Below, one piece after another: positions 1 through 6,750 of a stretch of DNA of 11,170 nucleotides. The position numbers and the translations under genes are program-made. Under the pieces are notes generated by a model. It ran no database searches. It saw only the letters and a program-made list of their open reading frames with translations, and was not told the DNA's origin. The stretch's first letter is position 1, and each line of letters opens with the position of its first letter. Source of the stretch: an uncultured Lachnospiraceae bacterium. GTDB lineage: Bacteria > Bacillota > Clostridia > Lachnospirales > Lachnospiraceae. Location of the stretch: positions 1 through 11,170 of the forward strand of contig CACZQX010000092.1 of the NCBI GenBank assembly GCA_902783445.1. Direction: 5' to 3'.

Positions 1-1614
1 AGGATAAATATGAATTTTGCCGATGTTGTTGCGGGTGAAGCATCAGCATTTGCAAGAAATCTTACACCGGCAAACAATTGGGATTGGTGTAAATCCACTG
101 CATCAGGTGCCTATGACTGGGGAACAAACACTTGGACGCCCCTCGATAACGGTAGTTGGGTGGCAGCATCGGATGCCATAATATCTTTTTACATGGACCC
201 GCGCAATTTCTTGGATGAAACAAAAGTATTCATGTTTGAGAACCTATCCTATAATCCGGCATATCATACTTTGGCAGGTGTTGAGTCCATTTGCGCAGGC
301 ACTTTTATGGATAAAGCTTACCCTGTTGAAGGAACAACTTATCCCGCTATGATTATGGAAGCTGCAAGACAGTCGGGAGTAAGCCCTTATTATCTTGCAT
401 CCAGCATTCTTCAAGAACATGGTACGGATGGTAACTCCGCACTTATATCCGGAACATATTCGGGATACAACGGATATTATAATTTTTATAATATAGGTGC
501 AAGCGGAAAAGGCAGTGCGACAATAATTGCAAATGGCCTTACAACCGCCAAAAATAACGGATGGAATAGTAGGTATAAATCAATAGTCGGCGGTGCGAAA
601 TGGTTTGCTGACGGATATGTAAGTCAAGGACAAGATACGCTTTATTACAAGAAATTTGACTTGGTTGGAACTTTGTATACACATCAGTATATGCAAAATA
701 TAGCCGCAGCAAAAAGCGAAGCATCAATAATGGCCGGAGCCTATACGCAAACAATGAAACAAAACACGGCTTTGGTATTTAAAATACCTGTATATAACAA
801 TATGCCCGGATCGGCGGTAACGGCTCCTGCTTCAAACTTAAATCCAAACAACATGCTTAAGAGCCTGTCGGTAAGCGGCTACAACCTTACACCGACATTT
901 AAGTATTATACAAATGCATATAGCTTAAATGTTGCAAATTCGGTAACAAGCGTAAATATAAGCGCTTCGCCGGTTGCGGGAACATCAAGAGTATCGGGAA
1001 CAGGTACAAAATCATTAAGTGTTGGCGCAAATACATTCAACATTGATGTTACGGCTGAAAACGGTAAGACAAATAGATATATCATAACAATTGTTAGGGC
1101 AAACGGCTCGTCGGGAGAAAATAGCTCCGGCGGCGGCAACTCGACCGGTGGAAGCGGCACAAATACAGGAAGTACAACATCAAAAATTAGCATAGGATAT
1201 AAGACCTCCACATCAGGTTCTACCAAGATAATAACGGGTGTTGAGCCCGGAACTACGGTAGCGCAGGCAACTTCCAAGATTCAAGCCAACGGAAATATCG
1301 TAAAATATTACGACAAAAACGGTAACGAAACATCGGGAAGCATTACTACGGGAACAGTTGTAAAGGAATTTGATTCATCGGGTAAGACATTGATTTCGTC
1401 GTACACCATAGTGATTTACGGCGATGTAAATGGTGATGGAACCATTAGCACAAGTGATGTTCTCGCAATGCGAAGACACTTGTTCGGATATGTTAAGCTT
1501 TCGGGAGTTTACGCAACAGCGGCGGACACAAACAAAGATGGTAGTGTTGCATCCACAAGCGATATTCTTGCCTTAAGAAGACATCTGTTTGGTTATGTTA
1601 GATTGACTCAGTAA
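1..1614 (+). CDS. Dockerin-bearing GH73-type N-acetylglucosaminidase (autolysin), 5' partial
   Basis: Peptidoglycan hydrolase that would cleave the glycan backbone outside the cell. The frame is open to the left edge, and the first methionine (base 10) lies inside the conserved N-terminal region, with no ribosome binding site. I therefore treat the gene as truncated, lacking its signal peptide and some leading sequence. Numbering from that Met, residues 40-100 (NGSWVAASDAI, YMDPRNFL, GVESICAGTFM) are typical of clostridial glucosaminidases. The catalytic domain spans about 105-250, with ILQEHGTDGN carrying the likely catalytic Glu136 and YYNFYNIGA following. Residues 281-363 resemble a cadherin-like beta-sandwich. 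A Gly/Ser/Thr linker (365-390) and an unrecognised segment (391-469) follow. Residues 471-534 form a type I dockerin with two loops (GDVNGDGTISTSD and DTNKDGSVASTSD), each followed by RRHLFGY. The adjacent gene encodes a cohesin-like protein, the expected partner type. Family is confident; the pairing is inference. Confidence 0.9.
   Translation, partial: RINMNFADVVAGEASAFARNLTPANNWDWCKSTASGAYDWGTNTWTPLDNGSWVAASDAIISFYMDPRNFLDETKVFMFENLSYNPAYHTLAGVESICAGTFMDKAYPVEGTTYPAMIMEAARQSGVSPYYLASSILQEHGTDGNSALISGTYSGYNGYYNFYNIGASGKGSATIIANGLTTAKNNGWNSRYKSIVGGAKWFADGYVSQGQDTLYYKKFDLVGTLYTHQYMQNIAAAKSEASIMAGAYTQTMKQNTALVFKIPVYNNMPGSAVTAPASNLNPNNMLKSLSVSGYNLTPTFKYYTNAYSLNVANSVTSVNISASPVAGTSRVSGTGTKSLSVGANTFNIDVTAENGKTNRYIITIVRANGSSGENSSGGGNSTGGSGTNTGSTTSKISIGYKTSTSGSTKIITGVEPGTTVAQATSKIQANGNIVKYYDKNGNETSGSITTGTVVKEFDSSGKTLISSYTIVIYGDVNGDGTISTSDVLAMRRHLFGYVKLSGVYATAADTNKDGSVASTSDILALRRHLFGYVRLTQ
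1420..1611 (+). other. Type I dockerin domain (two F-hand repeats)
   Basis: This coding segment gives two calcium-loop plus helix repeats. In the first, D472, N474, D476, S480 and D483 occupy loop positions 1, 3, 5, 9 and 12 as in type I dockerins. In the second, D506, N508 and D510 fit positions 1, 3 and 5, but the closing Asp (D518) is at position 13, a one-residue insertion. The helix parts, STSDVLAMRRHLFGYVKL and STSDILALRRHLFGYVRL, are almost identical. In known dockerins such symmetry accompanies dual-mode cohesin binding. It is fused to an autolysin rather than a cellulase. Confidence 0.88.
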
Positions 1615-1632
1615 ACATTTGAAATTAATTAT

Positions 1633-1661
1633 GCTGTTGCATGTATGGGGATGGCAACAGC
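1633..1661 (+). other. Intergenic inverted repeat, possible mRNA hairpin
   Basis: GCTGTTGC (1633-1640) and GCAACAGC (1654-1661) are perfect 8-bp complements around a 13-base, G-rich loop. The hairpin lies in the 93-base gap between the dockerin autolysin and the cohesin-like gene. No U-run follows, so it is not a standard intrinsic terminator. It could stabilise or process a shared mRNA, or weakly attenuate it. The pairing is seen directly; the role is unknown. Confidence 0.4.
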
Positions 1662-1707
1662 CTACGGATGGAAATAGAGATTAAATGTAAAAAAAGGAGA
1701 AAGAAAG

Positions 1708-3348
1708 ATGAAAAGAATTGCAAAATTAGCAACATGTCTGGCACTTGTCTTTGCGCTTGTATTACCTGTTGCAAGCATTACGAAGGCAGCATCGGGAAGC
1801 TCTTCGGTGGCAATTTCAAATGCTTCGCCAAGCGTAGGAGACGCCATTACGGTTACTTTCTCTGTCTCATCGGATACGGAAATGATGGGAGGAGACATAT
1901 ATATAAATTACGATAGTTCAATATTGGAATTATCGGGCGGCGCGTCGGGAAGCGGCGGATCTGCGGTGATTCAGGATGCATACCAAGGGGAAGCAACAAA
2001 ATCATTCAGTGCAAGCGCAACTTTTAAGGTAATTGCGGTAGGCTCCGGACGTGTGGGAGTTAGTGGAGATACCTTGGTTGAAGCAGCATATTCATCCGAT
2101 AAATGGAATATATCCGGTTCTTCGGCAGCAATCAACGTAGGCGGCGGTGCAGCCACAGGCTCATCAACAAACACCCTCTCAGCTCTTTCGGTATCGGCCG
2201 TAAACAGCGCAGGCACTGCAACAGAGCTTATACTTTCACCTGCATTTTCCGCAGGCACAACAACATATTCAACAGCTGCACCAAGCGATACGGTAAAACT
2301 TTCAATCAGCGCCACAACATCCGACGGCAACGCCACAACATCGGTTCGTTACGCCAACATGGATCCGGGTGCAAACAAAACATACATTGATGTAACAGCC
2401 GAAAACGGCGAAGTACTTACATATGTAATTCAGACAAATGTAGATGATGCGGCATATGCGGAAATGAAAGCGGGCGCGGAACCTGAAACAACAACCGTTT
2501 CCGATGCGGATGCATCAAACACAAAGCAAGTGCAGGCAACATTAACAATTGAAGGCAGAAGCATCACGGTTCTTACACCTGATGATACAATCGTTTCGAA
2601 AGCGCCGAAAGGTTTTTCAAAAGTTGAACTTCAGATAGAAGGCAAAAACATTGAAGGCTGGATTTGCGATGCGGATGAAAATTATTGCCTCATGTATGCG
2701 GAAAACGAAAGCGGTGAAAAAGGCTTTTATCTTTACGATTTAAAAGAAAAGACAATCATGCGCTATTCCGAAAAGCTTATGAGTGCCGTAACAAGCGATG
2801 ACACAAAAGAAACATCATCATTTGATAAAAACTTCAAAATCATAAGCTATGCAATTATCGGCGGACTTGCGGTAGTTGCCCTAATCTTCATAATATTGTT
2901 CTTCAAACAAAGAAACAAATCTTACGATGACGAATTCGAGGATGAGGATGAAGAATACGAAGACGACGAATTCGACGACGACGAAGATGATGAAGATGAT
3001 GAAGATGACGAAGAAGATGATGAGGACGAATACATCTTCAAAAAGCCTAAAAAAGCAAAAGAAAAAAGAAGAAAAATGAGTTCCGAAGATTTGACTCCGG
3101 AAGAAAAGGAATTTCTTAAAAAAGTAAGGGAAGAAGAAGAAAAACGCATGGCTGAAGAAAGAAAAGCCGAAGAGGCAAGAAATGCCGAAGCAGACGATTT
3201 CTTCGAAACCGAAATAGATATGGACGAGTTCGAAAACAAGCAAATGAACGAGCTCGACAAAGAAATAATTCAATCAAGCCAGGCTGTTGAAAAAACCTTG
3301 GAAAACGATTTCGATTTTTTGGACCTTGACGACAACGAGGGAATGTAG
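1708..3348 (+). CDS. Membrane-anchored cohesin-domain protein with polyacidic cytoplasmic tail
   Basis: Likely surface receptor for dockerin-tagged proteins. The start has a strong AGGAGA site (1695-1700) seven bases upstream. Residues 1-28 are a signal peptide (KR, then a hydrophobic run, then a TKA-A site). Residues 31-145 look like a cohesin: SPSVGDAITVTFSVSS, GGDIYINYDSSILELSG and ATFKVIAVGSGRVGVSG match its strand pattern. Residues 156-244 are a cadherin-like beta-sandwich ending in YIDVTAENGEVLTYVI, akin to one in the upstream autolysin. Residues 274-357 form an unrecognised module with Cys320 and Cys327. One transmembrane helix (378-399) is followed by KQRNK, which predicts the C-terminus inside. 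Residues 407-441 are 32/35 D/E, then a KKPKKAKEKRRK basic patch, a likely charged helix or coiled coil (463-495), and another acidic end. No sortase motif, S-layer repeats or enzyme domain are seen. The cohesin call rests on pattern recognition; the tail's function is unknown. Confidence 0.82.
   Translation: MKRIAKLATCLALVFALVLPVASITKAASGSSSVAISNASPSVGDAITVTFSVSSDTEMMGGDIYINYDSSILELSGGASGSGGSAVIQDAYQGEATKSFSASATFKVIAVGSGRVGVSGDTLVEAAYSSDKWNISGSSAAINVGGGAATGSSTNTLSALSVSAVNSAGTATELILSPAFSAGTTTYSTAAPSDTVKLSISATTSDGNATTSVRYANMDPGANKTYIDVTAENGEVLTYVIQTNVDDAAYAEMKAGAEPETTTVSDADASNTKQVQATLTIEGRSITVLTPDDTIVSKAPKGFSKVELQIEGKNIEGWICDADENYCLMYAENESGEKGFYLYDLKEKTIMRYSEKLMSAVTSDDTKETSSFDKNFKIISYAIIGGLAVVALIFIILFFKQRNKSYDDEFEDEDEEYEDDEFDDDEDDEDDEDDEEDDEDEYIFKKPKKAKEKRRKMSSEDLTPEEKEFLKKVREEEEKRMAEERKAEEARNAEADDFFETEIDMDEFENKQMNELDKEIIQSSQAVEKTLENDFDFLDLDDNEGM
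2926..3030 (+). repeat. Low-complexity GAN-rich tract encoding poly-Asp/Glu
   Basis: About 105 bases made almost entirely of GAT, GAC, GAA and GAG codons, with short direct repeats such as GAAGATGAT and two GACGAATTC copies. It encodes residues 407-441 of the cohesin-domain protein, just inside the predicted membrane helix. Mixed synonymous codons suggest maintained protein composition rather than very recent triplet slippage, although length variation between strains would be plausible. Confidence 0.85.
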
Positions 3349-3377
3349 TTGCAGCTCTATCTTAACTGTGTTATTAT
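3349..3377 (+). promoter_or_regulatory. Predicted sigma-A promoter of the gntR-clpC operon
   Basis: TTGCAG (3349-3354), a 17-base spacer, and TATTAT (3372-3377) form a good housekeeping promoter. It begins immediately after the stop codon of the cohesin-domain gene. Transcription would start near 3384, about 30 bases before the TTG start of the regulator. No CtsR-type direct repeat or CIRCE inverted repeat is seen here, although both commonly control clp genes. Confidence 0.7.
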
Positions 3378-3387
3378 ATATATAACA
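3369..3387 (+). promoter_or_regulatory. Candidate operator overlapping the -10 box
   Basis: TGTTAT (3369-3374) and ATAACA (3382-3387) are perfect inverted arms around seven bases. They overlap the -10 element and the expected transcription start. Dyads ending in TGT...ACA are common for GntR-family sites, and YtrA-type regulators usually repress their own operon. Binding by the adjacent regulator is inference. Confidence 0.5.
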
Positions 3388-3413
3388 AAAATTGGGATAG
3401 GGAGTGAATAAAT

Positions 3414-3794
3414 TTGTATATAGAAATTGATTTTAACAGTGATGAAGCTATATACATGCAGCTTCGCAACCAGATAATTTTGGGAATAGCAACAGACAAA
3501 ATAGCAGTAGGGGAATCATTGCCATCGGTAAGAAGCCTTGCGGAAACCGTGGGTATCAACATGCACACGGTTAACAAAGCCTATGCGGTTTTAAAGGACG
3601 AAGGTCTTATAAAAATAGACAGACGTCACGGCGCTATTGTGGAAATCGATCTTGACAAGCTTAGAAGCGTTGCCGAGTTCGAAGACGAACTAAAGCCTAT
3701 AGTCGCAAAGGCCATATGCCGCAATCTTTCAAGAAAAGAGGCGCACAAGGTTTTGGACGAAATTTACGATGAATATGAATCTTATATAGGGTAG
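3414..3794 (+). CDS. GntR-family transcriptional regulator, YtrA subfamily
   Basis: DNA-binding regulator of 126 residues. The start is TTG, chosen because a GGGAG site lies at proper spacing (about 3400-3404) and the family's N-terminal pattern (IEIDFNSDEAIYMQLRNQI) begins here. Residues 10-76 are the winged helix-turn-helix: GESLPSVRSLAETVGINMHTVNKAYAVLKDEGLIK is the GntR signature, and the wing ends in RRHGAIV. The short C-terminal part (80-126, mostly helical) is the YtrA type, a small dimerisation tail rather than a large effector domain. YtrA members usually head ABC-transporter or envelope-stress operons and repress them. Here the next gene is clpC, five bases downstream, so the regulator occupies the position ctsR holds in Bacillus. 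The inverted repeat over its own promoter suggests autoregulation. The signal sensed cannot be read from sequence. Confidence 0.92.
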   Translation: MYIEIDFNSDEAIYMQLRNQIILGIATDKIAVGESLPSVRSLAETVGINMHTVNKAYAVLKDEGLIKIDRRHGAIVEIDLDKLRSVAEFEDELKPIVAKAICRNLSRKEAHKVLDEIYDEYESYIG

Positions 3795-3799
3795 TTATT

Positions 3800-6256
3800 A
3801 TGAAAATGAGATACAGCAAGATGGCCAAAGAAGCCATCACGGTAGCTGCGCAGATGTCAGACAGATTAAAGCATGGCTACATAGGAACAGAGCACATTTT
3901 AATCGGCCTGACAGAGGTTGAAGAAGGTGTTGCGGGTGTTGTGCTTAAACGCTACGAAATAACATCTGAAAAAGTAATGGATATGGTGGAAAAGCTTGTT
4001 ACACCTTCAAATCGTGTAAACATCATGGAAATGAGCGGCTTTTCCGTCAGAGCCAAAAGAATAATAGAAAATGCGGCTGAAGAGGCAAGACGCTTCGGTG
4101 CGGGAGAAATCGGCACCGAGCATATTCTTATTGCCATTTTAAAGGACGACGAGTGCATAGCATCAAGACTTATCGGCACACTGGGAGCAAATATCCAGCG
4201 TGTTTATTATGATATTTTGGTAGCCATGGGTGAAGATGCGGAAAGCTACAAATCAGAGTTCCACGGCGGCAAAATCGTCAGCAACAAAGACAAGGCAAAA
4301 CAGTCATCCCTTGAACAATTCAGCAAGGACTTAACCATGGCTGCGGCTAAGGGTGAGTTGGATCCGGTTATCGGTCGTCACGACGAAATCGAGCGTATTA
4401 TCCAGATTTTAAGCAGAAGAAACAAAAACAACCCATGTCTTCTTGGTGAGCCGGGTGTTGGTAAAACAGCCATAGTTGAGGCATTGGCAGCAAATATCGC
4501 TCTTGGACTTGTTCCGGAAACATTGGAAGGCAAGCGCCTTTTATCTCTTGATTTGTCCGGCATGGTTGCGGGCAGCAAATACAGAGGTGAATTCGAAGAA
4601 AGAGTAAAACGCATCTTAAAAGAAGTAAAAGATTCGGGAGATGTTATTCTCTTTATCGATGAAATACATACAATAATAGGTGCCGGCGGTGCCGAAGGCG
4701 CAATCGATGCGGCAAATATACTTAAACCGGCATTGGCCAGAGGTGAGCTTCAGGTAATCGGTGCTACCACGCTGGAGGAATACCGCAAATACTTTGAAAA
4801 GGATGCGGCTTTGGAGCGTCGTTTCCAGCCTGTAACCGTTGAAGAACCTACAGAGGCGGAAGCAATCGAAATTCTTAAAGGAGTACGCGGAAACTACGAA
4901 GAACACCACAATGTAACCATTACGGATGAAGCTGTTGAGGCAGCCGTAAAAATGTCCGAACGTTACATAAATGACCGCTTTATGCCGGACAAGGCAATCG
5001 ATTTGATAGATGAGGCGTCATCAAGAGTTCGTCTTGCAACTTTTACTGCACCGGTTAAATTAAAAGAAGATGAAGATGCAATAAAAGAGCTTGAAAAAGC
5101 TATGGAAGAAGCCATCAAAGAAGAAAAACTGGATGAAGCGGGCAGAATCCATAAAGAAATAGGCAAGAAGAAGGCGGAGATTGCCAAACTTCGCGCTAAA
5201 TGGGACAAAGAAAAACATACTAAAAAGGTTTACATAACTGAAAACGATATTGCGGAAGTAGTATCCAAATGGACTAAGATACCGGTTAAGAGACTTGCGG
5301 AAGGAGAAGCAAAGCGTCTTAAAAAACTTGAGACTATCCTTCATAAGAGAGTAATCGGTCAAAACGAAGCCGTTGAAGCAGTGGCAAAAGCGGTGCGCCG
5401 AGGACGTGTGGGACTTAAAGACCCTAACAAACCAATCGGTTCATTCCTTTTCCTGGGTCCTACGGGCGTAGGTAAAACAGAGCTTTCAAAAGCCTTGGCG
5501 GAAGCGGTATTCGGAACGGAAAACTCAATCATAAGAGTCGATATGACCGAATATATGGAGAAACACTCAGTATCAAAACTTATCGGTTCTCCTCCGGGAT
5601 ATGTAGGCTACGAAGAAGGAGGCCAGCTTAGCGAACGTGTTAAGAGAAATCCTTATTCCATCATACTTTTTGATGAAATAGAAAAAGCACATCCGGATGT
5701 ATTTAACATACTTCTTCAGGTACTTGACGACGGACATATTACCGATGCACACGGCAGAAAAGTCGATTTTAAAAACACAATCATCATAATGACATCAAAT
5801 GCCGGCGCAATGCGTATTATGGAACCTAAAAACTTGGGATTTGCCGTTGAAAAAGATGAGCGTGCCGACTATGAAAAGATGAAATCGGCGGTTCTTGACG
5901 AGCTCAAGTTTATATTTAAACCGGAGTTTTTAAACAGAATCGATGAAACCATAGTATTTGCGGCCCTTACAAAGAACGACATGAAAAAGATCGTTACTCT
6001 TATTACGGACCAAATCGCAAAACGCACCAAAGAAGCTATGGATATCGACCTTATCGTATCCGGTCAGGCAAAGAGTTTTCTTATCGAAAAAGGATTTGAT
6101 AAGAAGTATGGTGCCCGTTCCGTTAAACGTACGGTTCAAAAGCTGATTGAAGATGAAATGGCTGAAAAGATACTTGCGGGAGACATTAAACGCGGTGATA
6201 AAGTAACCGTAACCGTGGCAAGTAAGGAACTTGATTTTCTTGTGGCACAAGAATAG
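3800..6256 (+). CDS. clpC: ClpC, AAA+ unfoldase subunit of the Clp protease
   Basis: Cytoplasmic ATP-driven unfoldase that feeds substrates to ClpP, 818 residues as usual for ClpC. The ATG lies five bases after the regulator's stop and uses AGGG inside that gene's end, so translation is probably coupled. Two N-terminal Clp repeats cover about 1-150, each with GTEH (E31, E107), the positions that bind phosphoarginine in Bacillus ClpC. The first ATPase domain has Walker A GEPGVGKT (216-223) and Walker B VILFIDEIH (282-290). A middle coiled-coil insertion (about 412-475), the ClpC/ClpB-type M domain, follows. The second ATPase domain has GPTGVGKT (553-560) and IILFDEIEKA (621-630). LGF (679-681) sits where the ClpP-docking tripeptide VGF/IGL is found, so it should pair with ClpP and is not a ClpB-type disaggregase. 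Local mcsA, mcsB and ctsR are absent. Confidence 0.97.
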   Translation: MKMRYSKMAKEAITVAAQMSDRLKHGYIGTEHILIGLTEVEEGVAGVVLKRYEITSEKVMDMVEKLVTPSNRVNIMEMSGFSVRAKRIIENAAEEARRFGAGEIGTEHILIAILKDDECIASRLIGTLGANIQRVYYDILVAMGEDAESYKSEFHGGKIVSNKDKAKQSSLEQFSKDLTMAAAKGELDPVIGRHDEIERIIQILSRRNKNNPCLLGEPGVGKTAIVEALAANIALGLVPETLEGKRLLSLDLSGMVAGSKYRGEFEERVKRILKEVKDSGDVILFIDEIHTIIGAGGAEGAIDAANILKPALARGELQVIGATTLEEYRKYFEKDAALERRFQPVTVEEPTEAEAIEILKGVRGNYEEHHNVTITDEAVEAAVKMSERYINDRFMPDKAIDLIDEASSRVRLATFTAPVKLKEDEDAIKELEKAMEEAIKEEKLDEAGRIHKEIGKKKAEIAKLRAKWDKEKHTKKVYITENDIAEVVSKWTKIPVKRLAEGEAKRLKKLETILHKRVIGQNEAVEAVAKAVRRGRVGLKDPNKPIGSFLFLGPTGVGKTELSKALAEAVFGTENSIIRVDMTEYMEKHSVSKLIGSPPGYVGYEEGGQLSERVKRNPYSIILFDEIEKAHPDVFNILLQVLDDGHITDAHGRKVDFKNTIIIMTSNAGAMRIMEPKNLGFAVEKDERADYEKMKSAVLDELKFIFKPEFLNRIDETIVFAALTKNDMKKIVTLITDQIAKRTKEAMDIDLIVSGQAKSFLIEKGFDKKYGARSVKRTVQKLIEDEMAEKILAGDIKRGDKVTVTVASKELDFLVAQE
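6237..6253. repeat. 17-base perfect palindrome at the clpC 3' end
   Basis: TTCTTGTGGCACAAGAA reads identically on both strands apart from the single central base. It overlaps the last codons of clpC and lies about 75 bases before the next start. It might be an operator or a small RNA hairpin (six pairs, five-base loop) separating clpC from downstream genes. One such palindrome in 11 kb is not far from chance, so significance is uncertain. Confidence 0.3.
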
Positions 6257-6325
6257 AGATTAAACAAAAAGAACAAATGAAAAATAAACAAAACTAAAGA
6301 CTTTTTAAGTCGAAAGGGGAAAACA

Positions 6326-6736
6326 ATGGTCATTAAAGAACTTATCAAAGCTGACAAAGAGAAAGGACTTGATTTCGGAAACTACGAATTGGCTGAAAAA
6401 TCAAAAAAGGCCGATTTCGAGTTTAAAGGTGATGTTTACAAAGTAAAAACATACAAAGACATCACAAAGCTCGAAAGAAACGATATGTTTGTATACGAGT
6501 CCGTTCCGGGTACAACAGTACATGAATTTAAAGCGGATGCAACGGAAATTTCTTTTAAAGTTGAAGGCAATGTAGCTGCTCAAGCAACTTTGGAGTTGGA
6601 AAGTGACAAAGAATACAATGTTTTCATCGACGGTGCATATGCAGGCATAATGAAAACAAACTTAGGCGGAAAAATTTCTTTAAGTCTCGATCTTGAAGAA
6701 GGAAAAACAGTCGAAGTAATGATTAAAAAACAGTAA
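6326..6736 (+). CDS. Conserved small protein of unknown function between clpC and radA
   Basis: A 136-residue protein with a strong AAGGGGA site five bases before the ATG. There is no signal peptide, membrane helix, Cys or catalytic motif. The N-terminus has GLDFGNYELAEKSKKADFEFKGDVYKVKTY; the middle has KLERNDMFVYESVPGTTVHEF; the C-terminal half is strand-like (FKVEGNVAAQATLELES, YNVFIDGAYAGIMKTNLGGKISLSL). Overall it looks like a small all-beta, charged cytoplasmic protein. From memory, similar Lachnospiraceae proteins have been labelled 'endosialidase', but nothing here resembles a glycosidase active site and I would not carry that name over. It lies 69 bases after clpC and 14 bases before radA, so it is very probably co-transcribed with them. 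That suggests a link to proteolysis, stress or DNA repair, or simple hitch-hiking. It is a real gene; its function is unknown. Confidence 0.85.
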   Translation: MVIKELIKADKEKGLDFGNYELAEKSKKADFEFKGDVYKVKTYKDITKLERNDMFVYESVPGTTVHEFKADATEISFKVEGNVAAQATLELESDKEYNVFIDGAYAGIMKTNLGGKISLSLDLEEGKTVEVMIKKQ

Positions 6737-6750
6737 CTATCGGAGAATAG

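Noticed and set aside
906..1277. Open frame on the minus strand within the autolysin
   Set aside because: Antisense shadow of a biased coding region; no ribosome site or recognisable protein.
1603..1647. Possible separate promoter for the cohesin gene (TTGACT at 1603 or TTGAAA at 1619)
   Set aside because: No acceptable -10 box at 16-18 bases from either; best candidates match only about three of six positions.
1615..1707. Possible cyclic di-GMP riboswitch before the cohesin gene (CCTACGGATGG tail and nearby hairpin)
   Set aside because: The space is too short, and the conserved core (the ACGCAAAGC-like segment and the tetraloop-receptor arm) is missing.
2922..3260. Minus-strand open frame rich in serine
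   Set aside because: It is the reverse of the GAN-codon acidic tract; the poly-Ser product is an artefact of composition.
6299..6311. Short hairpin GACTT-TTT-AAGTC before the 136-residue gene
   Set aside because: Five A/T-rich pairs, no following U-run, and it abuts the ribosome site; too weak to call a terminator or riboswitch.
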